A stretch of DNA of 64,000 bases from Burkholderia glumae LMG 2196 = ATCC 33617 (GCF_000960995.1 NZ_CP009434.1:2542001-2606000), one strand, 5' to 3'; positions 18,118 through 27,383 are shown, numbered from the stretch's first letter. Numbers and translations: made by a program. Notes: generated from the letters alone by a model not told the origin.

Positions 18118-18365
18118 GGCGCCGCGGCCGGGCGCGCCCGCAAGCCGAACGGGTCGGGAGGCCCCCCGTCGAATCGGGTGGGCGGAGCGGAAATCACCGC
18201 GCCGCTTGCCGATCGCGCGGCGGCCGGGCTGGCCGGTGACGGGGCCGGCGCGCCGCCCGCCTTCAGGCTCGGATACGTTTGCCGCAGGCCCGGCGGTTCG
18301 ACGAACGGGTTTCGGGTCATCGACGAGCCGCCGGCGGTCTTCACGCGTGCGACCGGCGGGTCCGC

Positions 18366-20003
18366 TCAGCACGCGGGCTGCAGTGCGCCGATTGCGACCG
18401 GCACCAACGCGCCCCCCGCCTGCCCGCCGAACGTCGCGCGGCCCTGCGGCCCGACGCGAAACACCGCCACCGCGTCGCTCAGGCGCTGCGTCTGATCCAC
18501 CAGCGAGGCGGCCGCCGCTGCGGCCTGCTCGACGAGCGCCGCGTTCTGCTGCGTGACCTCGTCCATCTGCGCGATCGCGATGTTGATCTGGTCGATGCCG
18601 TTGCTCTGCTCGCTCGAGGCCACGGCGATCTCGTTCATGATCCCGCTCACGCGGCCGATCGCGGTGACGATCTGGTTCATGGTCGAGCCCGAGCGCTCGA
18701 CGAGTTCGGCACCCGTCTCCACGCGCTGCGTCGATTCCATGATCACCCCCTTGATCTCCTTGGCCGCCGTCGCGCTGCGCTGGGCCAGCGAACGCACCTC
18801 GCTGGCCACCACCGCGAAGCCGCGCCCCTGTTCGCCCGCACGCGCCGCCTCCACCGCCGCGTTCAGCGCGAGGATGTTGGTCTGGAACGCGATGCCCTCG
18901 ATCACGCCGACGATGTCGCCGATGCGGCGTGCGTTGTTGACGATGTCCTGCATGGTGCCGCCCACGTCGCGCGAGAGCCGGCCGCCTTCGTCCGCGAGGT
19001 TCGCGGCGCCGTTGGCGAGCGAGCTGGCCTGGCGCAGGTTGTCGGCGGTCTGCTTGACCGTGGAGGTCAGTTGCTCGATGCTCGCCGCGGTTTCTTCGAG
19101 CGAGGCCGCCTGCCCCTCGGTGCGTTGCGACAGGTTGGTGTTGCCGCTGGCGATCTCGCTCACGCCGAGCTTGATCGATTCGGTACTGGCCCGCACCACG
19201 CCCACCGTCGCGATCAGCGACTCCTGCATCGTCAGCAGCGCCTCGCTGAGCTTGCCCATCTCGTTGCGGCGGCCCACCTCGACCTTGCCGGTGAGGTCGC
19301 CCTTGGCGATGCGGCCGAAACTGTCGACGGCGGCATTCACCGGCTTCACGATCGCGTCGACGAGCCAGGCCCGCGCGAACCACGCCAGCACCAGCGACAG
19401 CGCCAGGCCCACCGCCACCGCCGCGATGACCATCGAGAACCGGTGCTGCGCCGCCTCGTAGCGCGTCCGGCCAAGGCCCACCTGGCGGTCCTCCAGCGCC
19501 AGCATCGCCTTTTCATAGGCCGAATAGAGCGGCGAGAGCCGGTGGCCCTGCAGTTCGCCGAAGCCGGCCTTGTCGCCCGCCTTGAGCGCGGCCATCGCGG
19601 GCTCGATCCCCTGGTGGAGAAAGTCGTCGCGCTTGTTCCGCATGTCGTCGATCAGCTCGCGCGCGGCGGGATCGTCGCCGACCTGCGCGAGATACGCCGC
19701 AAAGCGCTCGTTCGACAGCTTGAGGTACTGATCGGCGCGCTTGACCGCGGCCTGCGCGCCGTCGGTGTCGCCGATGTTCGTCAGCGAATCGTAGGTGGCC
19801 AGCGTCAGGCGCAGGCGCAGCAGCTGGCTCGAGCTGCCTTCGAGGTTCGCCACGGCCGGCGTGTCGACCGTGTACATCTGCTCGAGCTCGTGGTTTACCG
19901 AGTTCAGGGACAGCACGCCGAGCAAGGCACCGGCGATCAGCGCGCCGCTGAACAGGCCGATGATCGCGTTCACACAATGACGAATCGAGAGATTTTTTAA
20001 CAT
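18366..20003 (-). CDS. Methyl-accepting chemotaxis protein
   Basis: A 545-residue chemoreceptor. It has TM1 (about residues 11-31), a periplasmic four-helix-bundle sensor of the Tar type (about 35-185), TM2 (about 190-212), a HAMP linker (D-A-I-V-K-P-V-N onward) and a complete cytoplasmic signalling domain with the conserved tip A-F-Q-T-N-I-L-A-L-N-A-A-V-E. There is no C-terminal NWETF-like pentapeptide for CheR/CheB tethering. It would relay ligand binding to CheA/CheW; the ligand cannot be read from sequence. It closely parallels the broken receptor at 7616-9178 in the signalling domain but has a different sensor. Confidence 0.93.
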   Translation of the reverse strand: MLKNLSIRHCVNAIIGLFSGALIAGALLGVLSLNSVNHELEQMYTVDTPAVANLEGSSSQLLRLRLTLATYDSLTNIGDTDGAQAAVKRADQYLKLSNERFAAYLAQVGDDPAARELIDDMRNKRDDFLHQGIEPAMAALKAGDKAGFGELQGHRLSPLYSAYEKAMLALEDRQVGLGRTRYEAAQHRFSMVIAAVAVGLALSLVLAWFARAWLVDAIVKPVNAAVDSFGRIAKGDLTGKVEVGRRNEMGKLSEALLTMQESLIATVGVVRASTESIKLGVSEIASGNTNLSQRTEGQAASLEETAASIEQLTSTVKQTADNLRQASSLANGAANLADEGGRLSRDVGGTMQDIVNNARRIGDIVGVIEGIAFQTNILALNAAVEAARAGEQGRGFAVVASEVRSLAQRSATAAKEIKGVIMESTQRVETGAELVERSGSTMNQIVTAIGRVSGIMNEIAVASSEQSNGIDQINIAIAQMDEVTQQNAALVEQAAAAAASLVDQTQRLSDAVAVFRVGPQGRATFGGQAGGALVPVAIGALQPAC

Positions 20004-20749
20004 GTGTTTTGATCGGTGATTCGAGCGAAACCCAAGTGCCTGTCCCGCGCGATTCTCATGATTTGGACGTAATGTTTTGACATACGCGCCGCCGTCTCCA
20101 AGTTCCGGCGCACGGCATTGATTACGACCGAAAAAAATCAGACTTTATTCAATTTCGCCGCAAATCCTGATAAAAAAACGAATGCCCTGCGCGAGCCGCA
20201 GCCAGAGCCGGTTCGTGCAGGGCAGGCGCCGCACGGCAAGGGCCGGCGACGCGCCGGAATCGGCCAACACCCGGGCGGGCGAAATTCACCATTTCAAAAT
20301 GAATCGATGGTGCGCGGCGCCGATTACGCCAAGTTTTAGTTACCAATCTGAATCAATGGCAATACATCGACATGCGAATATTCGTCCAGCATTTCAAAGA
20401 ACGCCGCAATCACACAATGCGCCCGGCACGCAGGCAGCGCGCGAACATCTGCCGCAGTGAGAGAAAAACTTGCGGCTGCGAAGCGAACCATCGCGCAGCC
20501 GGCGCCCCGCGCCACTGGGGTGCATCAGGCGATGAACAAGAAAAACTGGCTCACACGTTAGAAAATGCCTCTACCTCGTTGCTGCATTGCATCGATATCA
20601 TTCGGCTGGAGATGAATCTCGCCGCTTCCAGGTGCGACCGGCCGGTTCGCCACACGAGCCGCGCACCGGCGATGCGGCGGTGGCGGGCGGGATGGCGAGG
20701 CAGACACTCGCCGTGTGACTTCGTCGCAAAATCGAGCAAGGGTATCCCG
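20004..20749. other. Gene-free interval with orphan terminator
   Basis: No protein gene is supported in these 746 bases. The strong minus-strand terminator at 20172-20223 has no coding gene upstream of it, raising the possibility of an unannotated minus-strand small RNA starting somewhere in 20230-20600. The chemoreceptor promoter lies at the left edge. Confidence 0.4.
20172..20223 (-). terminator. Orphan intrinsic terminator, minus strand
   Basis: GCCCTGCGCGAGCCG (20184-20198) pairs with CGGTTCGTGCAGGGC (20209-20223) over 15 bp with two G-U type pairs and a 10-base loop. On the minus strand the stem is followed by CATTCG and seven T (complement of 20172-20178). It would end a transcript from the right, where no protein gene lies. 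Confidence 0.6.
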
Positions 20750-21040
20750 ATGAATAATGCCTTGAGTAATGTATCGCGCGGCCGGTTCGAAGCCGCGATG
20801 GCGCGGTGGTTGCGACAGCAGGACGCCGCACCGTCGTTCACGCGCGACCGCGCCGGCTGCGGCCTGCAACAGGCGGCCCGCGCCGCCCGGCACGGCGGGA
20901 TCCGGGCTCATGCCGCCATCGCGGCCACGCTGCTGGTCGAGACGAAACCGGTACGCGCGCGCGCCCCTCTATTCCGGCGACAGACGGAACGGCCCGCGGC
21001 ACCGGACATCCGTCCGGCCGCCGCGCGCCGCGCATCATGA
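20750..21040 (+). CDS. Hypothetical protein coupled to DUF551-like gene
   Basis: A 96-residue frame with ATG at 20750 preceded by AAGGG. The first 65 residues look like a small helical protein (F-E-A-A-M-A-R-W-L-R-Q-Q-D). The C-terminus is Arg/Ala-rich. It ends in an ATGA overlap with the next gene (21037-21040), which supports both as a translationally coupled pair. No family recognised. Confidence 0.45.
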   Translation: MNNALSNVSRGRFEAAMARWLRQQDAAPSFTRDRAGCGLQQAARAARHGGIRAHAAIAATLLVETKPVRARAPLFRRQTERPAAPDIRPAAARRAS

Positions 21041-21393
21041 CGGCGCCGGCCTCGCGGCCGGGCTCGCCGAGCAGCGCGACGGCCCGCCGCTCGGCCTGGC
21101 GCTCGCCGCAGGAGCCACCCGCCGCCGCCAACGGCCGCGCCAGCGTCGCGGTACTGGCCGTGATCGACGATCCGCGGCTCGTCGGCAGCGACGAGGCGCC
21201 GTTCGTCGACGTCGCGACCTACTGGCCCGCCACCGGCTGCTGGACGGTGACGCTGCAGTGCCGCGCCTCCGACACCGCCACCGATTCGCCGGTGCGCGTG
21301 GCTCTCTGGCAGCCCCTGCCGGTGGTGCCGTCCGCCTTGCTCGGCGCGCCCGGCCGCAAGCGCTTTGCCGCGGCGAAGCGCTCCTCGGCCTAG
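21037..21393 (+). CDS. Small protein resembling DUF551
   Basis: A 118-residue protein. From about residue 35 it has the pattern V-A-V-L-A-V-I-D-D, a central W with beta-like segments, and a terminal V-A-L-W-Q-P-L-P motif, reminiscent of DUF551 proteins, which end in W-x-P-L-P and often occur in phages. No other phage gene is nearby. Function unknown. It starts inside the stop of the preceding gene and lies about 300 bases before the large regulator. Confidence 0.45.
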   Translation: MTAPASRPGSPSSATARRSAWRSPQEPPAAANGRASVAVLAVIDDPRLVGSDEAPFVDVATYWPATGCWTVTLQCRASDTATDSPVRVALWQPLPVVPSALLGAPGRKRFAAAKRSSA

Positions 21394-21701
21394 ATCCGGA
21401 CCGCGGCCACGGCCGACCACCGGCCCGGGTTCCGTGCCATGCGCCGGGGCGCCGGACGCGCCCCGGGTCGAGCCCGCCGCGCGCGGACGGCACGGCGCCC
21501 CCGCCGGGCGACAGCACGAGAGCCACGCGCCGCGCGTCGCGTCACGACGCGGCCGCCGCCGTGGCTCGGCGACAATGGCTCGGCGACAATGGCGAAGCGG
21601 CAACGGCGAAGCGACAAACGGCTAAAATACCGGCGCCTCATCCGCCCGCGCGGCCTCTCCCGCCCGCGCCTCCGCCACCCCGCCCGTTCCCAATCCTGAG
21701 C
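21394..21701. other. Upstream region of the first large regulator
   Basis: No gene. It contains the 14-bp tandem repeat array at 21563-21618, annotated separately. No clear sigma-70 boxes were found. Confidence 0.4.
21563..21618 (+). repeat. Four 14-bp tandem units upstream of regulator
   Basis: Two exact copies of GGCTCGGCGACAAT (21563-21576 and 21577-21590) are followed by two related units GGCGAAGCGGCAAC and GGCGAAGCGACAAA. The array ends 83 bases before the start of the winged-helix regulator gene. Direct repeats are typical binding sites of OmpR-type winged helices, so autoregulation is possible; a simple slippage repeat is equally possible. Confidence 0.6.
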
Positions 21702-24572
21702 ATGTCATCAACGCCGGACGCCACCCCGACCTCGGTTCCGCTGGGCCGCTTCGAGATCGATCTGGTCGGCCGCGAGCTGCGGGAGAACGGCAGCGCGGTA
21801 CGGCTGGGCGCGCGCGCGTTCGCGATCCTGGAAATGCTGGCCGCGGCCGATGGCCGGCTGGTCACGAAGGACGCGCTGCTGGACGCGATCTGGCCCGACA
21901 CGTTCGTGGAGGAAAACACGCTGCAGGTGCATCTGTCGGCGCTGCGCCGCGCGCTCGGCGACCAACGCGACTGCATCATGACGGTGCCGGGACGCGGCTA
22001 CCGGCTGGTTCGGCGCGCCGCCGCCGAGCCGCCGCGCGGCGCGCAGCCTGCCGCGCGCCTGCCTCGGCACCCGGACGTGATCGGCCGCACCCACGCCGTC
22101 GCGGCCGTGCGCGAAGCGCTTGGCCAGACGCGCGTGCTCACGCTGACGGGCGCCGGCGGCATCGGCAAGACCACCTTGTCGATGGCCGTGGCGAGCGCGA
22201 TCGAGGCCGGTGTGCCCGGCAGCGTGCATCTGATCGAGCTGGCCTCGATGCAGGGCGCGGCCGAGATCGTCGCGGCCGTCGAGGCCGGCGTCGGCCTGCG
22301 GCTGCCGCACCCCGCCTCCGCAGGCGGCCCGCTGCCGGCGCCGGCCGGCACGCCGCGGCTGCTGCTGCTCGACAACGCCGAGCACATGATCGTCGAGGTC
22401 GCGCGCGTCGTGGAATGCCTGCTCGCCGCCGTGCCGGCACTGCGCATCCTGGTGACGAGCCGCGAGCCGCTGCGCATCGCCGCCGAGGCGGTGTTCGCCG
22501 TCGAGCCGCTCGACGTGCCGCAGCGCGACGCCGACGAGGCGGCCATCCTGCAGCGCTCCGCCGTGCAGCTGTTCCTCGCGCGCGTGCAGGCGATGCGCGG
22601 CGGCCTCCATGAAAAGCGCGGCAGCGCGGCCGAACTGCGGCTGATCGGCGAGATCTGCCGCCGCCTCGACGGCATTCCGCTCGCGATCGAGCTGGCCGCC
22701 GCGCGCGTCGTCAGCTTCGGCGTCGACGGCGTCCACCAGCGGCTGTCCGACCGGCTCTCGCTGCTGTCGGGCGGTTTTCGCACCGCGCTGCCGCGCCACC
22801 AGACGCTGCGCGCCGCGTTCGACTGGAGCTTCGCGCTGCTCGATGGCGAGAGCCGCGCGCTGTTGCGGCGGCTCGCGCCGTTCGGCGGCACGTTCTCGCT
22901 GGAAGCGATGTGCGCCGTGGCCTGCGACCGCGAGCTGACGGTGCGCGCCGTGGTGGACGGGATCGGCGAACTGGTGGCGAAGTCGCTCGTCGGCGTGGAG
23001 TTCGACGGCCCGGTGGCACGCTACCGCCTGTCCGAGTCCACGCGCGCCTACGCGCTCGAACAACTGCACGCGGCCGGCGAGGCGCAGGCGCTCGCCGCAC
23101 GCCACGCGCGCTACCTCGCCTCGCTGTTCCGCGGCGACGCGGCCGCCTCCGGCTTCTCCGGCGTGGACGACGCCCCCGGCATGCGGCAGGCGCTGGCCGA
23201 TGCGCGCGGCGCCGTCGATTGGGCCTTCTCGCCCGACGGCGACACGCAGCTCGGCGTCGAGCTGTCCGCCACGCTGGTGGTCTCGCTGCTGGAGAACGCG
23301 CAGATCGAGGAATGCGGCCGGCGCGCCGCACAGGCGCTGGCCGCGCTCGAGGCGCTGCCCGCCGGATCGATCGCGCCGATCGACGTGCTGCGCCTCAAGC
23401 TCGCGCTCGCCGCGGTGCTGCCGAACCTGACCGGCCCGATCCAGCGCGCCGAGGACCTGTGGCTCGAGGTTCATGCGCACGCGGAGCGCAGCGGCAACGA
23501 CGCGTTGCTCGCGCGCGCGTTCTGGGGGCTCTGGAACGTCACGCTCTCGGCCGGCAAGGTCCACGAGGCGCTGCATTACTCGCGCCGCTTCGAGCGCTTC
23601 GCGAGAGAGACGGGCTGCGTCGCGCACCAGGTGCTGGCGACCCAGCTCACGGCGGTGGCCGAGCATTGCCGAGGCGACCACGAGATCGCGCGCGGCAAGC
23701 TCGAGCAGGGGCTGCGCCACATGGCGGCCCATCCCGAGCATGCCGAGTCGGTCCGGCACTTCGCCGTGGACCCGCGCGCCATCGCCTATTCGGGGCTCGC
23801 GCGCATCCACTGGCTGCGCGGCGATACCGACGAGGCCGCGAAGCTGACCAGCCTGGCGCTCGGCCTGATCCCGGCCGAGACCATGGAGCCGTGGTTCACG
23901 CACGTGCTCGGCGTCGTGGCGGTGCCGCTGGCGCTGATCTCCGGCGATCGCGCGCGCGCCGCGCACTACCTCTCGATCATGAAATCGCAGACCACGCTGC
24001 ACCGGCTCACGCTGTGGCGCGAGTTCGGCGACTGCCTCGCCTGCATCCTCGCGATTCGCGAAGGCCGGCCCGACGCCGGCCTGCCCCAGCTCGAAAGCGC
24101 GCTCGACTCGCTGCAGGCGCGCGGCTTTCACCGCCTGACCATGCCGCTCGTGGTCGAATGCGCGCTGGCGCTCGTCGCCGCCGGCCGCATCGGCGATGCG
24201 CTCGCCCGGCTGCACGCGGCCCAGGCATCGTGCGAGAAGCACGGCGCGCTGTACTTCATGCCCGAACTGCTGCGCGCGCTCGGGCTGGCGGCCCAGGCGC
24301 AGGCCGCCGCGCTCGCGGCCGGCAGCCCGGAACAGCGGCGCGGCACCGCGCGCGCCCTGGCGTACTTCTCGGACGCGATCGCCATGGCGCGCTCGCAAGG
24401 AGCCCGCATGTGGGAACTGCGGGCCGCGCTCTGCCTCGCGCGCCTGCCCCAGTCACCCGAGGCGATGGCCGACGCGCGCGCCGCGCTGCATGCGCTCGCC
24501 CCGCATTTCGATCGCCGCAGCAGCGTGCCGGAGATTCGCGAGCTGCTTGCGGCGCTGCCCGCAGGAGCGTGA
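21702..24572 (+). CDS. Winged-helix / NB-ARC ATPase / helical-repeat regulator, paralog 1
   Basis: A 956-residue cytoplasmic regulator. Residues about 13-105 form an OmpR/PhoB-type winged helix (Trans_reg_C, ending T-V-P-G-R-G-Y-R-L). An NB-ARC/AAA-like ATPase follows, with Walker A G-A-G-G-I-G-K-T-T (150-158), a Walker B-like L-L-L-L-D-N-A-E-H and the R-x-L-V-T-S-R-E-P-L sensor segment. The C-terminal half is Ala/Leu-rich helical repeat sequence of TPR kind. Such STAND-type proteins act as signal-gated transcription activators. There is no receiver domain or partner kinase. The start at 21702 precedes the winged helix; a longer frame from 20769 has no domain sequence. The paralog at 34165-37104 has the same layout. 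Confidence 0.88.
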   Translation: MSSTPDATPTSVPLGRFEIDLVGRELRENGSAVRLGARAFAILEMLAAADGRLVTKDALLDAIWPDTFVEENTLQVHLSALRRALGDQRDCIMTVPGRGYRLVRRAAAEPPRGAQPAARLPRHPDVIGRTHAVAAVREALGQTRVLTLTGAGGIGKTTLSMAVASAIEAGVPGSVHLIELASMQGAAEIVAAVEAGVGLRLPHPASAGGPLPAPAGTPRLLLLDNAEHMIVEVARVVECLLAAVPALRILVTSREPLRIAAEAVFAVEPLDVPQRDADEAAILQRSAVQLFLARVQAMRGGLHEKRGSAAELRLIGEICRRLDGIPLAIELAAARVVSFGVDGVHQRLSDRLSLLSGGFRTALPRHQTLRAAFDWSFALLDGESRALLRRLAPFGGTFSLEAMCAVACDRELTVRAVVDGIGELVAKSLVGVEFDGPVARYRLSESTRAYALEQLHAAGEAQALAARHARYLASLFRGDAAASGFSGVDDAPGMRQALADARGAVDWAFSPDGDTQLGVELSATLVVSLLENAQIEECGRRAAQALAALEALPAGSIAPIDVLRLKLALAAVLPNLTGPIQRAEDLWLEVHAHAERSGNDALLARAFWGLWNVTLSAGKVHEALHYSRRFERFARETGCVAHQVLATQLTAVAEHCRGDHEIARGKLEQGLRHMAAHPEHAESVRHFAVDPRAIAYSGLARIHWLRGDTDEAAKLTSLALGLIPAETMEPWFTHVLGVVAVPLALISGDRARAAHYLSIMKSQTTLHRLTLWREFGDCLACILAIREGRPDAGLPQLESALDSLQARGFHRLTMPLVVECALALVAAGRIGDALARLHAAQASCEKHGALYFMPELLRALGLAAQAQAAALAAGSPEQRRGTARALAYFSDAIAMARSQGARMWELRAALCLARLPQSPEAMADARAALHALAPHFDRRSSVPEIRELLAALPAGA

Positions 24573-24616
24573 GCGCGCCCCGGACTCCGCCGCGCTCCGG
24601 CGCCGCCCGTGCGGAA

Positions 24617-24952
24617 TCAATCGCGGCGCGTGTGCCAGTCCGGCAGCGGCGTCGCGCCGGGCATCCGCGCGCGCTTGCTGCGCCGCCCGAGCGCGGGGGA
24701 ACGACGCGGCTGATCGCACCAGGTTCCGGCCGCGCGGCGCACGGCGGCATCGAACGAGGCATCCTCGACGGTGTGGTGCCCGTCGATCGTCAGTTGCCAG
24801 CCGTTGCGCGTGCGCGTGCAGGCGACGCGGTCCTCTTCCATCAGGTCGGCGTACCAGCGCCAGACGCGCGCGTCGTCCAGGTTCGCGCGCACCGCCGCGG
24901 CGAGTCGGACGAGTTCAAGCTGCTGTTGCGTGCCCTGCTGTTGCGTACCCAT
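24617..24952 (-). CDS. Small uncharacterised protein, last gene of the nine-gene run
   Basis: A 111-residue protein beginning with two G-T-Q-Q-Q repeats, then a helical segment (Q-L-E-L-V-R-L-A-A-A-V-R-A-N-L) and a Trp-containing central region. The C-terminal 35 residues are basic and Pro/Arg-rich. No signal peptide and no recognised family. It starts 24 bases after the outer-membrane protein gene ends, so it is probably cotranscribed with it. Confidence 0.55.
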   Translation of the reverse strand: MGTQQQGTQQQLELVRLAAAVRANLDDARVWRWYADLMEEDRVACTRTRNGWQLTIDGHHTVEDASFDAAVRRAAGTWCDQPRRSPALGRRSKRARMPGATPLPDWHTRRD

Positions 24953-24976
24953 GTGGCTCCCCGTCGATGCCTGCGT

Positions 24977-26428
24977 TCACCAGCCGAATTTCGCCTCGAC
25001 GCCGAGGTAGTCGCCGTTGCGCGCGCCGAGCGCGCGCAACGAATCGCCGACCTCGAAATGGACCGCCTCGAAGGCGAGCGCGAGATGGTCGTCCACGATC
25101 CAGTCGGCGCGCAGCTGCCCGTACATGCCGCTCCAGCGGCTGCCGCTGCCGGCCGTGCCCGGCACCGCCGCCATGCCCTGCCCGTACACCGCGTCGGCCG
25201 TCGTCGCGCGCCACTGCAGCCCCAGCGCCGTCGTCAGCGTGAGCTGGGGAGTGACGTGGAAGGTCACCGACGGCTTCAGGTGGATCAGGTTGCTGTAGCC
25301 CGCGTAGCCGGCCAGCGTGAAGTAGTAGCCGTTCGGAAACAGCGGATTGAAGGTGCCGACATGCCCGTCACCGGGGTGGCGGTCGCCCGAGGCGCCGTCC
25401 AGCTGCAGGCCCAGGCGCGGCGCGCCCGGCAGCGCGGCCAGGGTGTAGCCGGCCAGCGCGCCGAAGGCCCAGGCGCCCACCGTGGCGCGACCGACGTGGC
25501 CGGTCTGCGCCATCGCCTCCACGTCCCAGTCGAACGGCGCCTGCCTGCCGGCGTAGCGCGCGTCGAACACGTCGCGCAGCTCGGTGCCGCTCGCGTCGGC
25601 GAAGCGTGCGCCGTCGCGCGCGTAGCGCGACCAGTAGGCCGACAGGTCGCCGGGGCCGACGCCGCTGCGCTCCACGCGCACGCCGCTGAATGTCAGGTGA
25701 CGGTTCGAGGTGTCGTCGAAAGCGTCCAGGTCGCGATACTGCACCGGCCGCGTGACATAGCCGATGAAGCGCCATCGGCCGATTTCATAGTCGGCCCAGA
25801 TCGCGTCGAAGGCCTGACGCACGTTCGGGCCGTCGCGCACCGAGACGAAGCGCTGCAGGTCGAAGGCCATCTCCTGCCGGCCGATGCGCGCCTTGAAGGT
25901 GCCGGGGCCGAGCCGGTGCACATAGGCGACGAACGCCTGCTCGAGATCGAGCGGATTGCGGTCGACGGGCGACACGGCGTCCTTGCCGAACGCGCGCGCG
26001 TCCTCCACCTGCGCGAACGCCTGCAGGTGCTCGCCGAAACGCGCGTCGAGATGCAGCTCGGCGCGCTGGATCAGGTAGCTGTCGGGCCGCGCGGCGCCGA
26101 GCCCGAACAAGGGCGTGTGGTTCAGCTCGAAGCGCTCGCGCAGGTTCGCGCCGAGCGACAGATACCAGCTCGGGTCGCTGCCCAGCGGCAGGTACTTGAG
26201 GCCGTCCAGCGGCCGGCGCGGCAGGCACGGATCGGCCAGCGCCCCCCAGTGCTCCTGCCAGCGGTTGAACGAGGGAATCGGCCGCGTCGCCGTACAGGCC
26301 GGCGCGGTGTCGGCGGCGGCGCACACCCCTTGCAGCAGCACGAGCGCCGCCGCGCCGAGCGCGACGCGCCACGCGGCCCATCGCGCGCGTCCGGCTCGCG
26401 GCATACCGCCCATCGTCTCGGCCGGCAT
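24977..26428 (-). CDS. Alginate-export-family outer-membrane protein
   Basis: A 483-residue protein with a signal peptide (about residues 1-39, ending C-A-A-A-D) and a long series of alternating beta-strands ending in a C-terminal aromatic (K-F-G-W), as in outer-membrane barrels. Segments such as N-L-R-E-R-F-E, Y-L-I-Q-R-A-E-L-H and R-I-G-R-Q-E-M-A-F are typical of the alginate export family (PF13372). Members move anionic or hydrophobic small molecules as well as alginate; no alginate genes are here. It begins four bases after the glyoxalase-like gene ends. The start at 26428 has a weak ribosome site; a Met at 26404 is an alternative. Confidence 0.8.
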   Translation of the reverse strand: MPAETMGGMPRAGRARWAAWRVALGAAALVLLQGVCAAADTAPACTATRPIPSFNRWQEHWGALADPCLPRRPLDGLKYLPLGSDPSWYLSLGANLRERFELNHTPLFGLGAARPDSYLIQRAELHLDARFGEHLQAFAQVEDARAFGKDAVSPVDRNPLDLEQAFVAYVHRLGPGTFKARIGRQEMAFDLQRFVSVRDGPNVRQAFDAIWADYEIGRWRFIGYVTRPVQYRDLDAFDDTSNRHLTFSGVRVERSGVGPGDLSAYWSRYARDGARFADASGTELRDVFDARYAGRQAPFDWDVEAMAQTGHVGRATVGAWAFGALAGYTLAALPGAPRLGLQLDGASGDRHPGDGHVGTFNPLFPNGYYFTLAGYAGYSNLIHLKPSVTFHVTPQLTLTTALGLQWRATTADAVYGQGMAAVPGTAGSGSRWSGMYGQLRADWIVDDHLALAFEAVHFEVGDSLRALGARNGDYLGVEAKFGW

Positions 26429-26432
26429 GCGC

Positions 26433-27383
26433 TCAGTTCGCCGCGGCGGCGTCGAACTGGTGCAGCTCGGCCACGTAGCCGCCCGGGAACGCGACCATCG
26501 CCGTGCGGCCTTCCAGGTTGGCCGCCGGCTCGACCAGCACCTCGACCTTGGCGGCGCGCGCCTTGGCCAGCGTCGCGTCCAGGTCTGCCACGCGATAGCC
26601 GGTGGTTTCCAGGCCGTAGGGATAGGGCAGCTTGCCGTCGGTCACGAACACCAGCATGTTGCCGAAGCCCGACTCGATGCGCACCCGGCGGATCGATTCG
26701 CCCGGCTTGCCGACTTCGGCGCCGTCGGCATGACGCAGGTCCGACACGATCCGGCCGTGCGAGAAGCGCAAGAAGCGCTTGATGAAGTTCGACGCTTCGT
26801 ATTTCGACACATAGACGCGGTTGTCCGGCACCAGCGTGAGCGGCGCATACGCAGGCGCCTTGGTGTGCCAGTAGAGCTGCATCGTCAGGCCGCCCGGCCA
26901 CTGGATGATCGCGTCCTTGCCGATCGGATCGTCGAACGGCTCGACCAGCACGTCGGCGCCCGCCGCGCGCGCGGCCCGCACCGCGCGGTCGATGTCGGTG
27001 ACGAGGTAGCCGGTGCGTTCGCTGCCGAACGGACGCGGAATCGGCGTCTGGAACGCGAACACCGACAGCATCCCCACCGGCGTCTGCACGTACTGCGAGG
27101 CGGTCTTGCTCGGCGTCGGCGTCACCGTGAACACGGCGCGCGGCGAGGCCTTGCCGCCGAAGGTCGCGACGAAGCTGTCGACGAACGCGTCGATGTCGGC
27201 GCTCGCGACGTAGACATGGGTGGTGTCGTATTGCGGGCCGACCGATACCACCGCGGCGCCGGCGGCCGACGACGCGTAGCGCGCCTCGTCCGCGAACGAA
27301 GGCGTGGCGGACCACATCAGGCCGACGGCGGCGAGCGCGACGGCAAGCACGCGCGCCGGGCGCGAGAAGGCGGAGTAGTTCAT
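26433..27383 (-). CDS. Exported two-domain glyoxalase-like (VOC) protein
   Basis: A 316-residue protein with a clear signal peptide (residues 1-31, T-P-S-F-A-D). Two vicinal-oxygen-chelate-like modules follow: about 50-170 (D-T-T-H-V-Y-V to M-Q-L-Y-W-H) and about 185-310 (D-N-R-V-Y-V-S to Y-V-A-E-L-H-Q-F). VOC enzymes bind a divalent metal with His/Glu ligands and act as glyoxalases, dioxygenases or resistance proteins. Most are cytoplasmic, so export is unusual. AGGAG precedes the ATG at 27383. Substrate unknown; it is cotranscribed with the outer-membrane protein downstream. Confidence 0.8.
   Translation of the reverse strand: MNYSAFSRPARVLAVALAAVGLMWSATPSFADEARYASSAAGAAVVSVGPQYDTTHVYVASADIDAFVDSFVATFGGKASPRAVFTVTPTPSKTASQYVQTPVGMLSVFAFQTPIPRPFGSERTGYLVTDIDRAVRAARAAGADVLVEPFDDPIGKDAIIQWPGGLTMQLYWHTKAPAYAPLTLVPDNRVYVSKYEASNFIKRFLRFSHGRIVSDLRHADGAEVGKPGESIRRVRIESGFGNMLVFVTDGKLPYPYGLETTGYRVADLDATLAKARAAKVEVLVEPAANLEGRTAMVAFPGGYVAELHQFDAAAAN

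Noticed and set aside
22910..26782. A 1290-codon plus-strand open frame overlapping the regulator and the outer-membrane protein gene
   Set aside because: No recognisable domain, very high Arg/Ala content, and it opposes or shadows two genes with clear family features.
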